Assembly (NCBI GenBank): GCA_019416935.1
Contig: DXWI01000001.1
Coordinates: forward strand, 1-64,000
Direction of reading: 5' to 3'
Source: Clostridiales bacterium
GTDB lineage: Bacteria; Bacillota; Clostridia; Christensenellales; CAG-138
DNA: 64,000 bases
Shown here: piece after piece, positions 24,301-31,827 of the stretch
How the letters are laid out: every line of letters begins with the position of its first letter
Position numbering within the stretch: the first letter of the stretch is position 1
Position numbers and translations under genes: made by a program
The notes under the pieces: model-generated
Told to the model about the DNA's origin: nothing
The model's database searches: none
The model's input: the letters and a program-made list of their open reading frames with translations, nothing else

Positions 24301-26203
24301 GGGTCACGGGCTGGCCGGACAGATCAGGCGCAGCGACAGCGTTTCCCTCCAGTTGCGCCAGATATATTTCTGCTTTCGCCTCATCAGGGAATGTGACGAT
24401 TCTCCCATCCACATCGGCATAGTAGTTGTCTATGGAGGAATCCCATATCGCAAAAGCATCCTCCGGGTCGGGAAAGGCATCGCTGGTCATTGTGACAGAG
24501 AATCGAGGTTCTTCTTCCTCCTGGGCAATCCGCGCTGCATCAGCGGTCACTTGCTGAATAAACGGGTCACGCTCCAATGCCTCCGGGTCAACCAGCTCTC
24601 CATTTACAATGCCGCGCTGGGCCAGGGCCTCCCGGATGGCAACCGGGTCAATATCATCCAGGTTGTCGTGTTCCTCCTGGGTGTAGAACCGATCTTCTTT
24701 GATGAGCTGGGCAATCCGGCGCTGTACCTTGGGCCAGGGAACATCGGTAAAGCCGCTTGGAACCGGAAACGCCGGGAGATCATCGCCATATTCCTGTTTG
24801 AGCCATGCCGCCGTACCTTTCTCACGGGCATGGTCTTTCATGTAGCGGACTACCGCGTGTTTGCTGGAAAGATCGCCGTTCCATTCCTGAATGGCAGCGT
24901 CCAAAGCGGCCTGGGGATCAGCAGGCCGCGCAGCTTCCGGCACTGGTACAGCCTGGGCCGGTTTCTCGGCCTCCTGGGGTTTTCTCTTTTCGGCCTGGGG
25001 CATAGAAAAAGCGGAGGGCTGTCGGCTCTCCGCTTCGTCAATCGCTTTGATCTGTTCCTGTTCGGAAAGGAACAGGGGCAGGGTCAGTTGTATATAAGTT
25101 CCGTCAAGATCATTTCCTCGGCCTGGGCCTTGCAGTTGTTCATCAGGCCCACCCACTGCATCGGGTCGCTGGCTTTCAGGCTCTCGGTCACGCCCGCCGC
25201 CTTTGCCAGTTCCGGCATCATCTGCTCCAATCGCCGGTTCGCTGTCTCGTCGATCTCCTGCAGATGTGCCGTCAGCTTCCCGGACAGCAGAAGGTTGTTG
25301 TAAAACACCGTCCGATGCTCCTTCAGATAGTTCTTCCGCATCCTGCCGTACTTGCCCAGGGGTTTCACTTCGGTCTGTTCCTCCAAGATCAGGTTGGGAA
25401 TCTGGTAATCTCCGTTCTGGATATAGGTCAGTTCGTTCATTCGTCTGGCTCCTTTCATATTCATAGTGCTTGATGGCCGCGCCAATCTGCCGCAGTACCT
25501 GCTGGCTGGACTGGCTGACCGCTGTGCCAAGGGCATTGACCACAGCGGGCGTATTGAAATCAAAGATGCTTAAAAAGTCCTCATGGTCGAAATAGGTTTC
25601 CGGCTCCAGGCCACAGCGGGACATCAGCGAATAGGTGATGCTGACCGTTGCGGCACTTCGGAAAGCCACTCCGATGTTGAAATCATCATACTCCTCCAGA
25701 AAACTATCGTCAACGATGTGGAGGATGTCACGCTGGTTTTCCATCCAATACTCGTCGGCAAGCTGGACCGCAACCTTTTCAAGCTGGTCGGCAAGGCCAT
25801 GCTCGCCGGAAATCTCATAAGCGTTCTCCAGAGCCGCCGTAACCGTGTCCTCATGCTCCGGGCGGTACTGCCAGAGATAGAGCTGACGGGCGTTTTCACG
25901 CCCGCCAGTGTCAGAAACATCAAATACATATTTCAGACGCGGCCTGTCACCGCTGTCATCAATGAGGGCAATTCCCTTGGAGCCGCGCCGTACATACCGG
26001 CGCATGGTGTGATTCCAAAGGTCATAATCCGCACAGGCCGTAGCATCGGGCCGCTGGGCGAAAATCATCATCTGCTCCGGGAAGGGGTATTTATAAAGCC
26101 GCGCCGCCGTAGTCAGAAAGGCCGTCCACCGCTGGTAGCTGCCAGTCAGCCCGGACGCGACGCTCTCGGCCATCTGTGTATAGCTTTGCAGTTTACTCGG
26201 CAT
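18332..26203 (-). CDS. Giant DNA methylase-SNF2 helicase of the element
   Basis: A 2623-aa protein typical of Tn1549-like elements. The N-terminal 250 residues include PFPEQMMIFAQRPDAT, a conserved opening of this family. A proline/charge-rich linker at about 254-373 overlaps tnpV in another frame. Two AYQVGDTV repeats (about 680 and 870) precede an N6-adenine methylase domain at about 1020-1330 with LEPACGVGNF and the NVPFGQY catalytic motif. A superfamily 2 helicase follows: AHEVGAGKT near 1775, VDEAHSYKN near 1938 and QRKGRIVRQGN near 2300. It may protect or remodel DNA during transfer. The start at 26203 follows GAGGAGG and overlaps the TTRAP stop. Confidence 0.9.
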   Translation of the reverse strand: MPSKLQSYTQMAESVASGLTGSYQRWTAFLTTAARLYKYPFPEQMMIFAQRPDATACADYDLWNHTMRRYVRRGSKGIALIDDSGDRPRLKYVFDVSDTGGRENARQLYLWQYRPEHEDTVTAALENAYEISGEHGLADQLEKVAVQLADEYWMENQRDILHIVDDSFLEEYDDFNIGVAFRSAATVSITYSLMSRCGLEPETYFDHEDFLSIFDFNTPAVVNALGTAVSQSSQQVLRQIGAAIKHYEYERSQTNERTDLYPERRLPDSQPDLGGTDRSETPGQVRQDAEELSEGASDGVLQQPSAVREADGTSAGDRRDSEPAIGADDAGTGKGGGRDREPESQRPDAVGGPDEQLQGPGRGNDLDGTYIQLTLPLFLSEQEQIKAIDEAESRQPSAFSMPQAEKRKPQEAEKPAQAVPVPEAARPADPQAALDAAIQEWNGDLSSKHAVVRYMKDHAREKGTAAWLKQEYGDDLPAFPVPSGFTDVPWPKVQRRIAQLIKEDRFYTQEEHDNLDDIDPVAIREALAQRGIVNGELVDPEALERDPFIQQVTADAARIAQEEEEPRFSVTMTSDAFPDPEDAFAIWDSSIDNYYADVDGRIVTFPDEAKAEIYLAQLEGNAVAAPDLSGQPVTRQGNTITIGDGPATHEIDITVSDEEWKQIQEVIPDTAPPARDPLAPAYQVGDTVYLDDKPFVIENIGTLDVQLRDPSLRYPVFRSESIERFERLLQYDLRNGPITEFFSADLEKADADLREVLTSGLLTDRDKMYISGWLRSGEGNTHIEKRLSDTLAGRTETMELITGETADYYASTTGIEVEIQDKYHSRRSMSWGEVVPVLRALYQQELDGFSHDPVRPEPAHLEGVPAYQVGDTVTLPLDDREISGTIGYIGDVDVRIDTGPYSWSHETMNREQFEEHLRRDERNAHLFQSAPTEHAQPEITTETETVYPGEKNGLPYDIVVERLHVEEPEPTPPTPTADNFRITDEHLGEGGPKQKFRANIMAIQLLKKCEEEHRQATPEEQKILSGYVGWGGLADAFDESKASWATEYLELKTVLTPAEYDSARASTLNAHYTSPTVIRAIYEAVGKMGFTTGNILEPACGVGNFFGMLPEEMSASRLYGVELDSISGRIAKQLYPKADITVAGFEKTDRRDFYDLAIGNVPFGQYKVSDRAYDKLGFSIHDYFFAKALDQVRPGGVVAFVTSRYTMDKQSPEVRRYIAERAELLGAIRLPNNAFKANAGTEVVSDILFLQKRDRPIVIEPDWVHLGRNEDGFAINSYFLSHPEMVLGTPTSESTQYGKQDYTVAPIESLNLADQLHDAVKYIHGQYQEAELPELGEGEDIDTSIPADPNVKNYSYTVVDGEVYFRENSRMVKPNLNSTAKERVKGLVELRECVQRLIALQLGDSDAVSIRLEQNRLNQLYDTFTDKYGLINSRGNALAFADDSSYYLLCSLEVLDEEGRLERKADMFTKRTIKQHTAVTSVDTASEALAVSISEKARVDMEYMSRLSGKDEQTIAAELRGVLFLDFDLGPGGFKTYRTADEFLSGNVREKLARYQKVLESLSADDPLYAAAKSNVEALKAAQPKDLDASEIDVRLGATWVDKSYIQQFMYELLDTPNYLKGTIQVNFSEFTAEWNITGKNAIAYNNIAAYTTYGTERANAYRILEDTLNLRDVRIYDTVEDPDGKERRVLNQKETTLAQQKQQAIKDAFQDWIWRDPQRRQALVQKYNELFNATRLREYDGSHITFGGINPEIRLRPHQLNAIAHILYGGNTLLAHEVGAGKTFEMVAAAMESKRLGLCQKSLFVVPNHLTEQWASEFLRLYPSANILVATKKDFETRNRKKFCSRIATGDYDAVIIGHSQFERIPVSAERQERLLQEQILEIEDGLSELKASNAERFTIKQLEKTKKSLEARLDKLHKGERKDDVVTFEQLGVDRLFVDEAHSYKNLFLYTKMRNVAGISTTEAQKSSDMLLKCRYLDELTGGKGVVFATGTPVSNSMTELYTMMRYLQHDMLKRNHLTHFDNWASTFGETTTAIELAPEGTGYRARTRFAKFFNLPELMTIWKESADIKTADQLNLPTPEVVFHNEVAHPTEHQQAMVQELSERAAEVHAGKVEPWKDNMLKITSDGRKLGLDQRILNPMLPDDPSSKVNQCVENIAQIWQDGQGDKLTQLVFCDISTPKAAPSKRVAKAAGGLDSPELRALELLTEPGDTERPFSVYEDIREKLIARGIPAEEIAFIHDANTEARKKELFAKVRSGQVRVLMGSTFKMGAGMNVQDRLIALHDLDCPWRPGDLEQRKGRIVRQGNQNATVHIYRYVTEGTFDSYLWQTVENKQKFISQIMTSKSPVRSCDDIDETALSYAEIKALCAGDPRIKEKMDLDIDVSRLKLLKANHQSQQYRLEDNLLKYFPEQIEQNKGYIAGFEKDLETLAAHQPPEGEFAGMFIRGDTLTDKDNAGAAILEACKEVKGTEATEIGSYRGFTMSLSFEGFHHQLTLKGEMSYKVELGPDARGNLTRIDNALAGMPDRLKAVHAQLDNLYQQQAAAKAELGKPFPQEAELQQKSARLAELNALLDMDGSKAAPQQVAKRLAKSERPSVLDKLKVSPVRGTPDKSHKKEMEVR
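25084..25440 (-). CDS. tnpV: TnpV-like protein nested in the giant gene
   Basis: A 118-aa frame wholly inside the giant gene, same strand, shifted by one base. The product matches the TnpV family of clostridial transposons: LTYIQNGDYQIPNLILEEQ, PLGKYGRMRKNYLKEHR, LLLSGKLTAHLQEIDE, MQWVGLMNN and the end EEMILTELIYN. AAAGGAG stands eight bases before its ATG, so it should be translated internally. TnpV is known as a free-standing gene elsewhere, so the giant protein's linker, which has low-complexity composition here, is probably the secondary reading of an older tnpV. The role of TnpV is not established. Confidence 0.8.
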   Translation of the reverse strand: MNELTYIQNGDYQIPNLILEEQTEVKPLGKYGRMRKNYLKEHRTVFYNNLLLSGKLTAHLQEIDETANRRLEQMMPELAKAAGVTESLKASDPMQWVGLMNNCKAQAEEMILTELIYN

Positions 26204-26429
26204 CCGCGTCCTCCTCGTCTCCAAAATCCGGGTACAGCTCCAGCGCGTCAAACGCTTCATCGCTCATGCGGGTGAGCTTTTCCAGCGTGGAATCAGTCAG
26301 AGCTAAAAGCTCTGCCTCATCCGGTTCCAGATAGCCGCGCATTTCCTTCAGCGCATCCATCAGGCCCTCCCGTGTCCCGGTATTGTAAATGCACATCAGG
26401 TTCATTTCTTCAAACGTAAAGTTTTCCAT
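26193..26429 (-). CDS. TTRAP: transposon-transfer assisting protein
   Basis: A 78-aa acidic protein (MENFTFEEMNLMCIYNTGTR, ending DFGDEEDADAE) that fits the TTRAP family, found next to the giant helicase in Tn1549-like elements and linked with transfer by association only. It starts at 26429, seven bases after GGGAG; ATG at 26432 is possible. It is coupled at both ends: to the ArdC-like gene upstream and to the giant gene downstream, which it overlaps by 11 bp. Confidence 0.8.
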   Translation of the reverse strand: MENFTFEEMNLMCIYNTGTREGLMDALKEMRGYLEPDEAELLALTDSTLEKLTRMSDEAFDALELYPDFGDEEDADAE

Positions 26430-26431
26430 CA

Positions 26432-29116
26432 TCAAAGCTCCCTTTCCGCGCTCTTTTTCGGCGCTGTTTTTTTGTGTTCTTGTTTCGGTTGATTCCTAAG
26501 CTGCTCCACCACTGACTTTTTCTTTTCCCTCTGCTCCCGGTGAACGGCCTCGGCAAGATCCATGAGGGATATGGGCTGGCCGGAGCGGGCCTGTTTTTCC
26601 AGGTCGGCAACGGTAGGCTCCTTGGGGCCGTTATTGATGATCCCGTCAATCATGCCGTAATCGTCCTCCATTGCCATTTCCGCGTTTTTCAGCGGATTGT
26701 CCTGGGGAAGAAAACCGGGAACCTCACGAAAACCGAAGCTGTCGTAGTAATGACAGGATAGCTCACCGGCCCGTTTGATTGCAACAATGTCGCTGACGCT
26801 CATGGACGGATGATGATAGTCCACCGGATGCTCATTGTTGAATTGATAATCAAGCTGTGCCAGCGCAGCATTTACGCTGGGAGTATCGGGCAGCGGTGCC
26901 GTATAAACCAGGTCATAGTTGGCACGCTCCACAGGCAGGTCGTGGCTCTTGAGCCATTCCAGATTCATAAAGCGGATGCGCTGCGGGTCATCATCGCGTA
27001 TCTGATAAATGGCGAAACAGTCACCCTCATGGGCCAGAAAAGCCGCTTCCCGTTCCTCCTGGTGGTCATGGCGTTCCATGATTTTCTCATGGAACATAGG
27101 GCTTTTCTCCCATTCCTCACGGGAAACGGCAAATAAAACCTCCGGGGCCTGGGTGTCAAAATCCTCCCGGTCAAAGAGCATTTCGGCGGTGCCTCCGTCC
27201 ACAATGGCATAGACCGTCAAATCTTTTTCAAACAGCGCCATTGCCTGCTCCTTAGAAAGCGGGAGCATATCGCCGTCCAGATAGCCGCAGGCTTCCAGAT
27301 CGGCCACACCCAGGGCTTCATCCGGCATAGGGTATTCATCCAGAACCTGCTCCGGCGCATCCGGCAGCATGGAGGTGGGTGGTGTTTCCACATCCCCGGA
27401 CACTTCTTCCTGTTCCGTTCTCTGTTCCTGCAACTGCTGGTAGGCCGCATTTTGTAAGGTTTCGATCATAGCCAGGGGCGCGTACTTGATGGACTGTGAA
27501 CCTACTTCGTGCATTTCACAGATTTTCAGGCAGGCCGTGGAGAAAGGCAGGCCCGGCGCGTCAAGCTGTCCGCCGTCCAGCTCCCGCAGGGTGTTCAGAT
27601 CATAAAGCGTGTAATCATATCCGGTTTCGCAGGTCTGGAGGTGCAGATAGGTGGTATCGTCCAGCACATAGAGCTTTTCGGCCATCATCGTGGCCGCAAC
27701 TTCGGCAGGAACAAGCCTGCTCTCTGAAATCTGTTCCTGTGTAAGCGGTTCGGGATAGTCGATATAGCCATAAGCCTGAATCCGGCTGTTTTCATAGCTG
27801 CGAAGCTCTGGTGTCTCGTTTACCTGGCTTCCTTCCATCACCGGATATGTCCCCTTATCCAGTGCCTCCTGGGTGATATAGTAGCGGTGGGATTCCTTTT
27901 GCGGTGCTTCAAAACGCGCAAGCTCCGTGATGAATTTTTGAGCCTGGGCTATGTTTTCGGGAATTTCGTCCTCGTCTACAATGGATTGAAGCCACTCTTT
28001 CATGTAGCCGACATTGCCGCTTGCAATGTGCAGGGTCAGCTCCTTCACAGCCTCCTCACGGTCATCCACGCTGTCCCAATAGCCATAGGTATCATAATCA
28101 AAGGAAAAGGTGTCTATGGCAGCGGCCAGTTCCTCCGCTGTCATTTCAGCAGGTTCCAGGGCAGTAGGGTCAATTCCGCGCTCTTTGCAGATCTCCATGA
28201 AATTCCGATCAATATCGGAAATAAGGCTGCTGGCCGTTTTTTGAATGGTGTCCAGACTGGCCTTTAGCTCCGGCAGCTCCTTACCGCTGCTCCAGTTAGC
28301 GATATAGCCGAAGCTGTTTTCGCCGGTTTCGATGCCGTAATACTGGCACACCGCGTAAGAAACGCTTTCGGCCTCGACTTCCTCTGTGTTGCGGTCTTTG
28401 GGTTTGGGCGGTTCCTGGCCTTCCTCACCGGCAGCGGCGGCAAGACGCTCTTTCTCATAATTGTGGAGCTTGGCATGGGTGATCTCATGGATAGCAGCGG
28501 AAACCGTCTGTACCTCGCTCATATCATCCCGGATGGCAATGCGCTGTTTTTCAGGGTCAAAATAACCATCCATAGATTCCCGGATGGCCCTGATCTCCAT
28601 AGGAACAGGAGAAGAACGGCGCAGGGCCTCCATGAAAATCTCATAATTCTGCACGTTTCCGATCAGGTCGCTGGCAAGTTGGGGCAGGGGCCTGCCCTCG
28701 GTCTGCGACACATCAAACACGGATACCACCCGAAACATGGGGATAGAAACCTCTTTTTCCTCCATGATGGTCTTTCCATCTTTATCTAACATCGGGGCCT
28801 TGGTGTCCGGGTCGCGTTTGATTTCCTCAATCTTTTTCTTGTACGGGGTGGGCGCAATGATCTTGATGCTCTTTTCACCCTTTTTCACATGGCGTCCAAA
28901 CTGGTCGCGCCACTTATTAAAACCGGCTACGCGGGTAGCTCCCGGCATCTGCATTTTAATCAGCATGACATTGTTTCTGGAATAGGAATGGAAACGGGAC
29001 ATCACACGCAGGTATTCCATGTACTTGTCGCTTTCAAACAGTTCCTTGATTCCCTGCTCAATGCTCTCGGTGATTTCCCGCAGCCGTTCTCTGTTGGTTT
29101 GCTTCTGTTCAGCCAT
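26432..29116 (-). CDS. ArdC-like antirestriction protein with zincin motif
   Basis: An 894-aa protein. Residues 1-115 match the ArdC N-terminal single-strand-DNA-binding domain (RFHSYSRNNVMLIKMQMPGA, FGRHVKKGEKSIKI). A metallopeptidase-like domain follows with the zinc motif HEITHAKLH near residue 210 and a later Glu-rich helix. The C-terminal half contains YodL-like and other small domains common in these elements (VYAIVDGGTAEMLFDRED, DLVYTAPL). ArdC proteins shield incoming single-stranded DNA from restriction. The start follows AAAGGAG. It heads the ArdC-TTRAP-giant-DUF3849-mobC transcription unit. Confidence 0.85.
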   Translation of the reverse strand: MAEQKQTNRERLREITESIEQGIKELFESDKYMEYLRVMSRFHSYSRNNVMLIKMQMPGATRVAGFNKWRDQFGRHVKKGEKSIKIIAPTPYKKKIEEIKRDPDTKAPMLDKDGKTIMEEKEVSIPMFRVVSVFDVSQTEGRPLPQLASDLIGNVQNYEIFMEALRRSSPVPMEIRAIRESMDGYFDPEKQRIAIRDDMSEVQTVSAAIHEITHAKLHNYEKERLAAAAGEEGQEPPKPKDRNTEEVEAESVSYAVCQYYGIETGENSFGYIANWSSGKELPELKASLDTIQKTASSLISDIDRNFMEICKERGIDPTALEPAEMTAEELAAAIDTFSFDYDTYGYWDSVDDREEAVKELTLHIASGNVGYMKEWLQSIVDEDEIPENIAQAQKFITELARFEAPQKESHRYYITQEALDKGTYPVMEGSQVNETPELRSYENSRIQAYGYIDYPEPLTQEQISESRLVPAEVAATMMAEKLYVLDDTTYLHLQTCETGYDYTLYDLNTLRELDGGQLDAPGLPFSTACLKICEMHEVGSQSIKYAPLAMIETLQNAAYQQLQEQRTEQEEVSGDVETPPTSMLPDAPEQVLDEYPMPDEALGVADLEACGYLDGDMLPLSKEQAMALFEKDLTVYAIVDGGTAEMLFDREDFDTQAPEVLFAVSREEWEKSPMFHEKIMERHDHQEEREAAFLAHEGDCFAIYQIRDDDPQRIRFMNLEWLKSHDLPVERANYDLVYTAPLPDTPSVNAALAQLDYQFNNEHPVDYHHPSMSVSDIVAIKRAGELSCHYYDSFGFREVPGFLPQDNPLKNAEMAMEDDYGMIDGIINNGPKEPTVADLEKQARSGQPISLMDLAEAVHREQREKKKSVVEQLRNQPKQEHKKTAPKKSAEREL

Positions 29117-29164
29117 AATGACAACTCCTTTCCTGGCTTAAAATGGGGATACAATCCCCAAATG

Positions 29165-29212
29165 AAAAAAGCGCCCCGGCGCAGGACAATTCCTCCTGTA
29201 CCGGGGCGCGGC
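29165..29212 (-). terminator. Terminator between the 95-aa gene and the ArdC-like gene
   Basis: GCGCCCCGG...AGGA pairs with TCCT...CCGGGGCGC, followed on the minus strand by TTTTTTC. It divides the channel operon from the DNA-processing operon. Confidence 0.85.
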
Positions 29213-29214
29213 TC

Positions 29215-29502
29215 TTATTCTGTTTTGGAGCTTGCGCCCCTCATTGGGGGCCTAAGTCCCGCTGCTTTTGCACGTTCTCTGGCAGCGGCGCGGCGTTTTT
29301 CACTGTATGGCTCCCGAATCAGCACACAGCCTTTCGGGACGATGTAGGTGTTCGGGCCGTCCGGCTTAATCTGCTGCGGATATTCTTTGGTCAGGCGCTC
29401 CAGCTTCTCCAGCAGCTTCGGATCATGGGTGTAAACGCTGGCGGTCTTTTCGGCCTGGTTGTAAAGAATGATGGTTTCCTGTTCATACCTGGATAATTCC
29501 AT
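29215..29502 (-). CDS. Conserved small element protein
   Basis: A 95-aa basic protein (MELSRYEQETIILYNQAEKT at its start; end KAAGLRPPMRGASSKTE). The chosen ATG at 29502 has AAGGAGG eight bases upstream; an in-frame ATG two codons earlier is too close to it. The phrase ETIILYNQAEKTASVYTHD is common to a small family that follows topoisomerase III in Tn1549-like elements; its role is unknown. It is the last gene before the terminator at 29165-29212. Confidence 0.65.
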   Translation of the reverse strand: MELSRYEQETIILYNQAEKTASVYTHDPKLLEKLERLTKEYPQQIKPDGPNTYIVPKGCVLIREPYSEKRRAAARERAKAAGLRPPMRGASSKTE

Positions 29503-29515
29503 AGACATCGCCTCC

Positions 29516-31633
29516 TTACCTGCGCTTTTTGCCGCCTCCATCAAACTCCAGTTTGAAGTTCACATATTTGCCGCCGTCATCGTCAAGCACCACAACGGCA
29601 TCATAGGTCTTGCCGGTCTTTTCCGAATAGCAGCCGGAGAGCTTCGCCCGCCCGCTGGCTAAAAGCTCTGTCACAAAAGCCGTCGTAGGCTTCTTTTTCT
29701 TTGCGGTGAAAAACTTGCTTTCCTTCCAGATGGCAAAACCGCAGTCCCGGTTTTCGCATACAAATCCTTTTTTCAGCTCCACTACGGAACCGCCGCAGCG
29801 GGGGCATTTCCCCAAGCTCTCCTTGTCGCTGGGGAATAACACGCTGGCATCCTTTACCGCCTCATAGTGTTCAATCAGGTCTTTGAGCATGGCGGTGATC
29901 CCATCCAGAAACGCCTCCGGTTCTGCACCGCCGCGCTCGATCTCTTTGAGCTGATGCTCCCACTCGGCTGTCATGGAGGGAGACTGTATCTGCTCCGGCA
30001 GGACGGTAATCAGGGCCACGCCCGCATGGGTGGGCATCAGGTGGGTGGCCTTTTTCACCTTTTTGCGCTCCAAAAAACCCACCTTGATGAGCTTTTCCAA
30101 AATACCGGCGCGGGTGGCAGGCGTACCCAGGCCCTTGCGCTCGGCATCCTCCGGCATTTCACCGGCTCCGGCTGTCTCCATCGCAGCCAGCAGGCTGTCC
30201 TCGGTAAAGTGCGCCGGTGGCGTGGTCTTGCCCTCCTTGATCCCGGCAGTCACTACTTCACAGCTCTGGCCCTGGGCCAGTACCGGCAGGGCCTTGGCCT
30301 CTTTCTCTTTGTCCGGTTCCGGCTTATTTTTCAGCGTGTCCCGGTAACGTCCGTCCAGCTCCTTAAAGCCGGGATTTAAGACCGCGCGGCCCTTGGCTTT
30401 AAACTCATATCCGGCACACTCCACCACAACCGCCGTTTCCGCATAGGCATAGGGCTGGCCCACGGCGCAGAGCAGGCGGGCGGCGATCAGATGCAGCAGA
30501 GAACGCTCCCCGGCAGGCAGGCCGGAAAGATCAGCGTCCTTTACGCCCTGGGTGGGGATAATGGCATGGTGGTCGCTGACCTTGGCATCGTTAACGACTT
30601 GGGCCGGATTGCAGCGAACCGCTATGCCGGAAACAAAGGGCATGGCCTTGGCAATGGCATTTACCAGCACTGGCAGACTCCCGGTCATATCGGAAGTGAG
30701 ATACCGGCTGTCTGTCCGGGGATAGGTGGCCAGCTTCTTTTCATAGAGGGACTGCAAATAATCAAGGGTCTGCTGTGCGGTAAAGCCCAGCAGACGGTTG
30801 GCCTCCCGCTGGAGAGTGGTCAGGTCATAGAGGGCGGGCGGTTTCTCCGTTTTCTCTTTGCGCTCTACCGATTTGATTACAGCGGCATCCGCCGCCATGC
30901 AAGCGGCCTGCACCGCCTCGGCCTGGGCTTTGTCCGCCAGCCGTTCCCCGGTGGCGGCAAAATCAGAAAGCCCCAGCGTTACCGTATAAAAGGGTGTGGG
31001 CTTAAAAGCGTCAATATCCGCTTCCCGCTGGACGATCAGCGCCAGGGTCGGGGTCATTACCCGCCCGATATTCAGCGTCCGGTGGTAGAGGCAGGAAAAC
31101 AGGCGGGTCGCATTGATCCCCACCATCCAGTCGGCCCTTGCCCTGCAAAGGGCGGCGCGGTACAGACTGTCATAGTCCGCAGAGGGGCGCAGATGTGCAA
31201 ACCCCTCCCGGATGGCCGAATCCTCCATTGAGGAAATCCAAAGCCGTTCCACCGGCTTTTTGCATTTTGCCTGTTCATAGACCAGACGGAAGATCAGTTC
31301 CCCCTCGCGGCCTGCATCAGTGGCGCATACCAGAGAGGTCACATCGTCACGGGCCATGAGCTGCTTTAAGGTGTCAAACTGCTTTTTGGTGTCGGGGGTA
31401 ATCACATATTTCCAATGCTCCGGCAGGATCGGCAGATCGGATAACGCCCATTTTGCATAGCATTCCGCATAGGTGGAGGCATCGGCCAGCTCCACCAGAT
31501 GCCCCACACACCAGGATACAAGAAAACCGCCGCCCTCCAGATAACCGTCTTTGCGGTTCGTGGCTTTCAGGACAGCGGCGATGGATTTTGCCACAGAGGG
31601 CTTCTCCGCGATTACAAGTTTATATTGCGTCAT
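29516..31633 (-). CDS. topB: DNA topoisomerase III
   Basis: A 705-aa type IA topoisomerase. The TOPRIM domain is at the N terminus (LVIAEKPSVAKSIA, then CATDAGREGELIFRLVYE), the catalytic Tyr is in LATYPRTDSRYLT near residue 300, and a C-terminal zinc ribbon is visible (KCPRCGGSVVELKKGFVCEN) followed by a second small domain. It relaxes single-stranded regions during conjugative replication. The ATG overlaps the stop of the small upstream gene. Nearly every Tn1549-like element carries this gene. Confidence 0.95.
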   Translation of the reverse strand: MTQYKLVIAEKPSVAKSIAAVLKATNRKDGYLEGGGFLVSWCVGHLVELADASTYAECYAKWALSDLPILPEHWKYVITPDTKKQFDTLKQLMARDDVTSLVCATDAGREGELIFRLVYEQAKCKKPVERLWISSMEDSAIREGFAHLRPSADYDSLYRAALCRARADWMVGINATRLFSCLYHRTLNIGRVMTPTLALIVQREADIDAFKPTPFYTVTLGLSDFAATGERLADKAQAEAVQAACMAADAAVIKSVERKEKTEKPPALYDLTTLQREANRLLGFTAQQTLDYLQSLYEKKLATYPRTDSRYLTSDMTGSLPVLVNAIAKAMPFVSGIAVRCNPAQVVNDAKVSDHHAIIPTQGVKDADLSGLPAGERSLLHLIAARLLCAVGQPYAYAETAVVVECAGYEFKAKGRAVLNPGFKELDGRYRDTLKNKPEPDKEKEAKALPVLAQGQSCEVVTAGIKEGKTTPPAHFTEDSLLAAMETAGAGEMPEDAERKGLGTPATRAGILEKLIKVGFLERKKVKKATHLMPTHAGVALITVLPEQIQSPSMTAEWEHQLKEIERGGAEPEAFLDGITAMLKDLIEHYEAVKDASVLFPSDKESLGKCPRCGGSVVELKKGFVCENRDCGFAIWKESKFFTAKKKKPTTAFVTELLASGRAKLSGCYSEKTGKTYDAVVVLDDDGGKYVNFKLEFDGGGKKRR

Positions 31634-31827
31634 ACGCCGGTTTCTCCTTCCTTGGGTTTTTGCTTGATAATGAGGTCACGATGGCAGAGGCCGAAGCACA
31701 CCCTTCCATAGCTGGAACAGCCATAGCAGCGGTGGCCCCTGGGAGGTGCCGGAGGGCGGGCATCACGCCCGCCGCCCGGCTTCTGCTGCATCATGCGCTC
31801 CAGGGGATTGTCGGTGAAATAGGTCAT
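31630..31827 (-). CDS. Small cysteine-rich element protein
   Basis: A 65-aa protein with four Cys in HRCYGCSSYGRVCFGLCHRD, which could bind zinc, preceded by a proline-rich linker. It overlaps DUF4366 upstream and topB downstream by four bases each (ATGA), so it is a real operon member. I do not recognise the family. Confidence 0.6.
   Translation of the reverse strand: MTYFTDNPLERMMQQKPGGGRDARPPAPPRGHRCYGCSSYGRVCFGLCHRDLIIKQKPKEGETGV

Noticed and set aside
23732..25303. 523-codon + strand frame antisense to the giant gene
   Set aside because: It is a shadow frame in GC-rich coding DNA; the minus-strand frame has clear domain motifs and the antisense product shows none.
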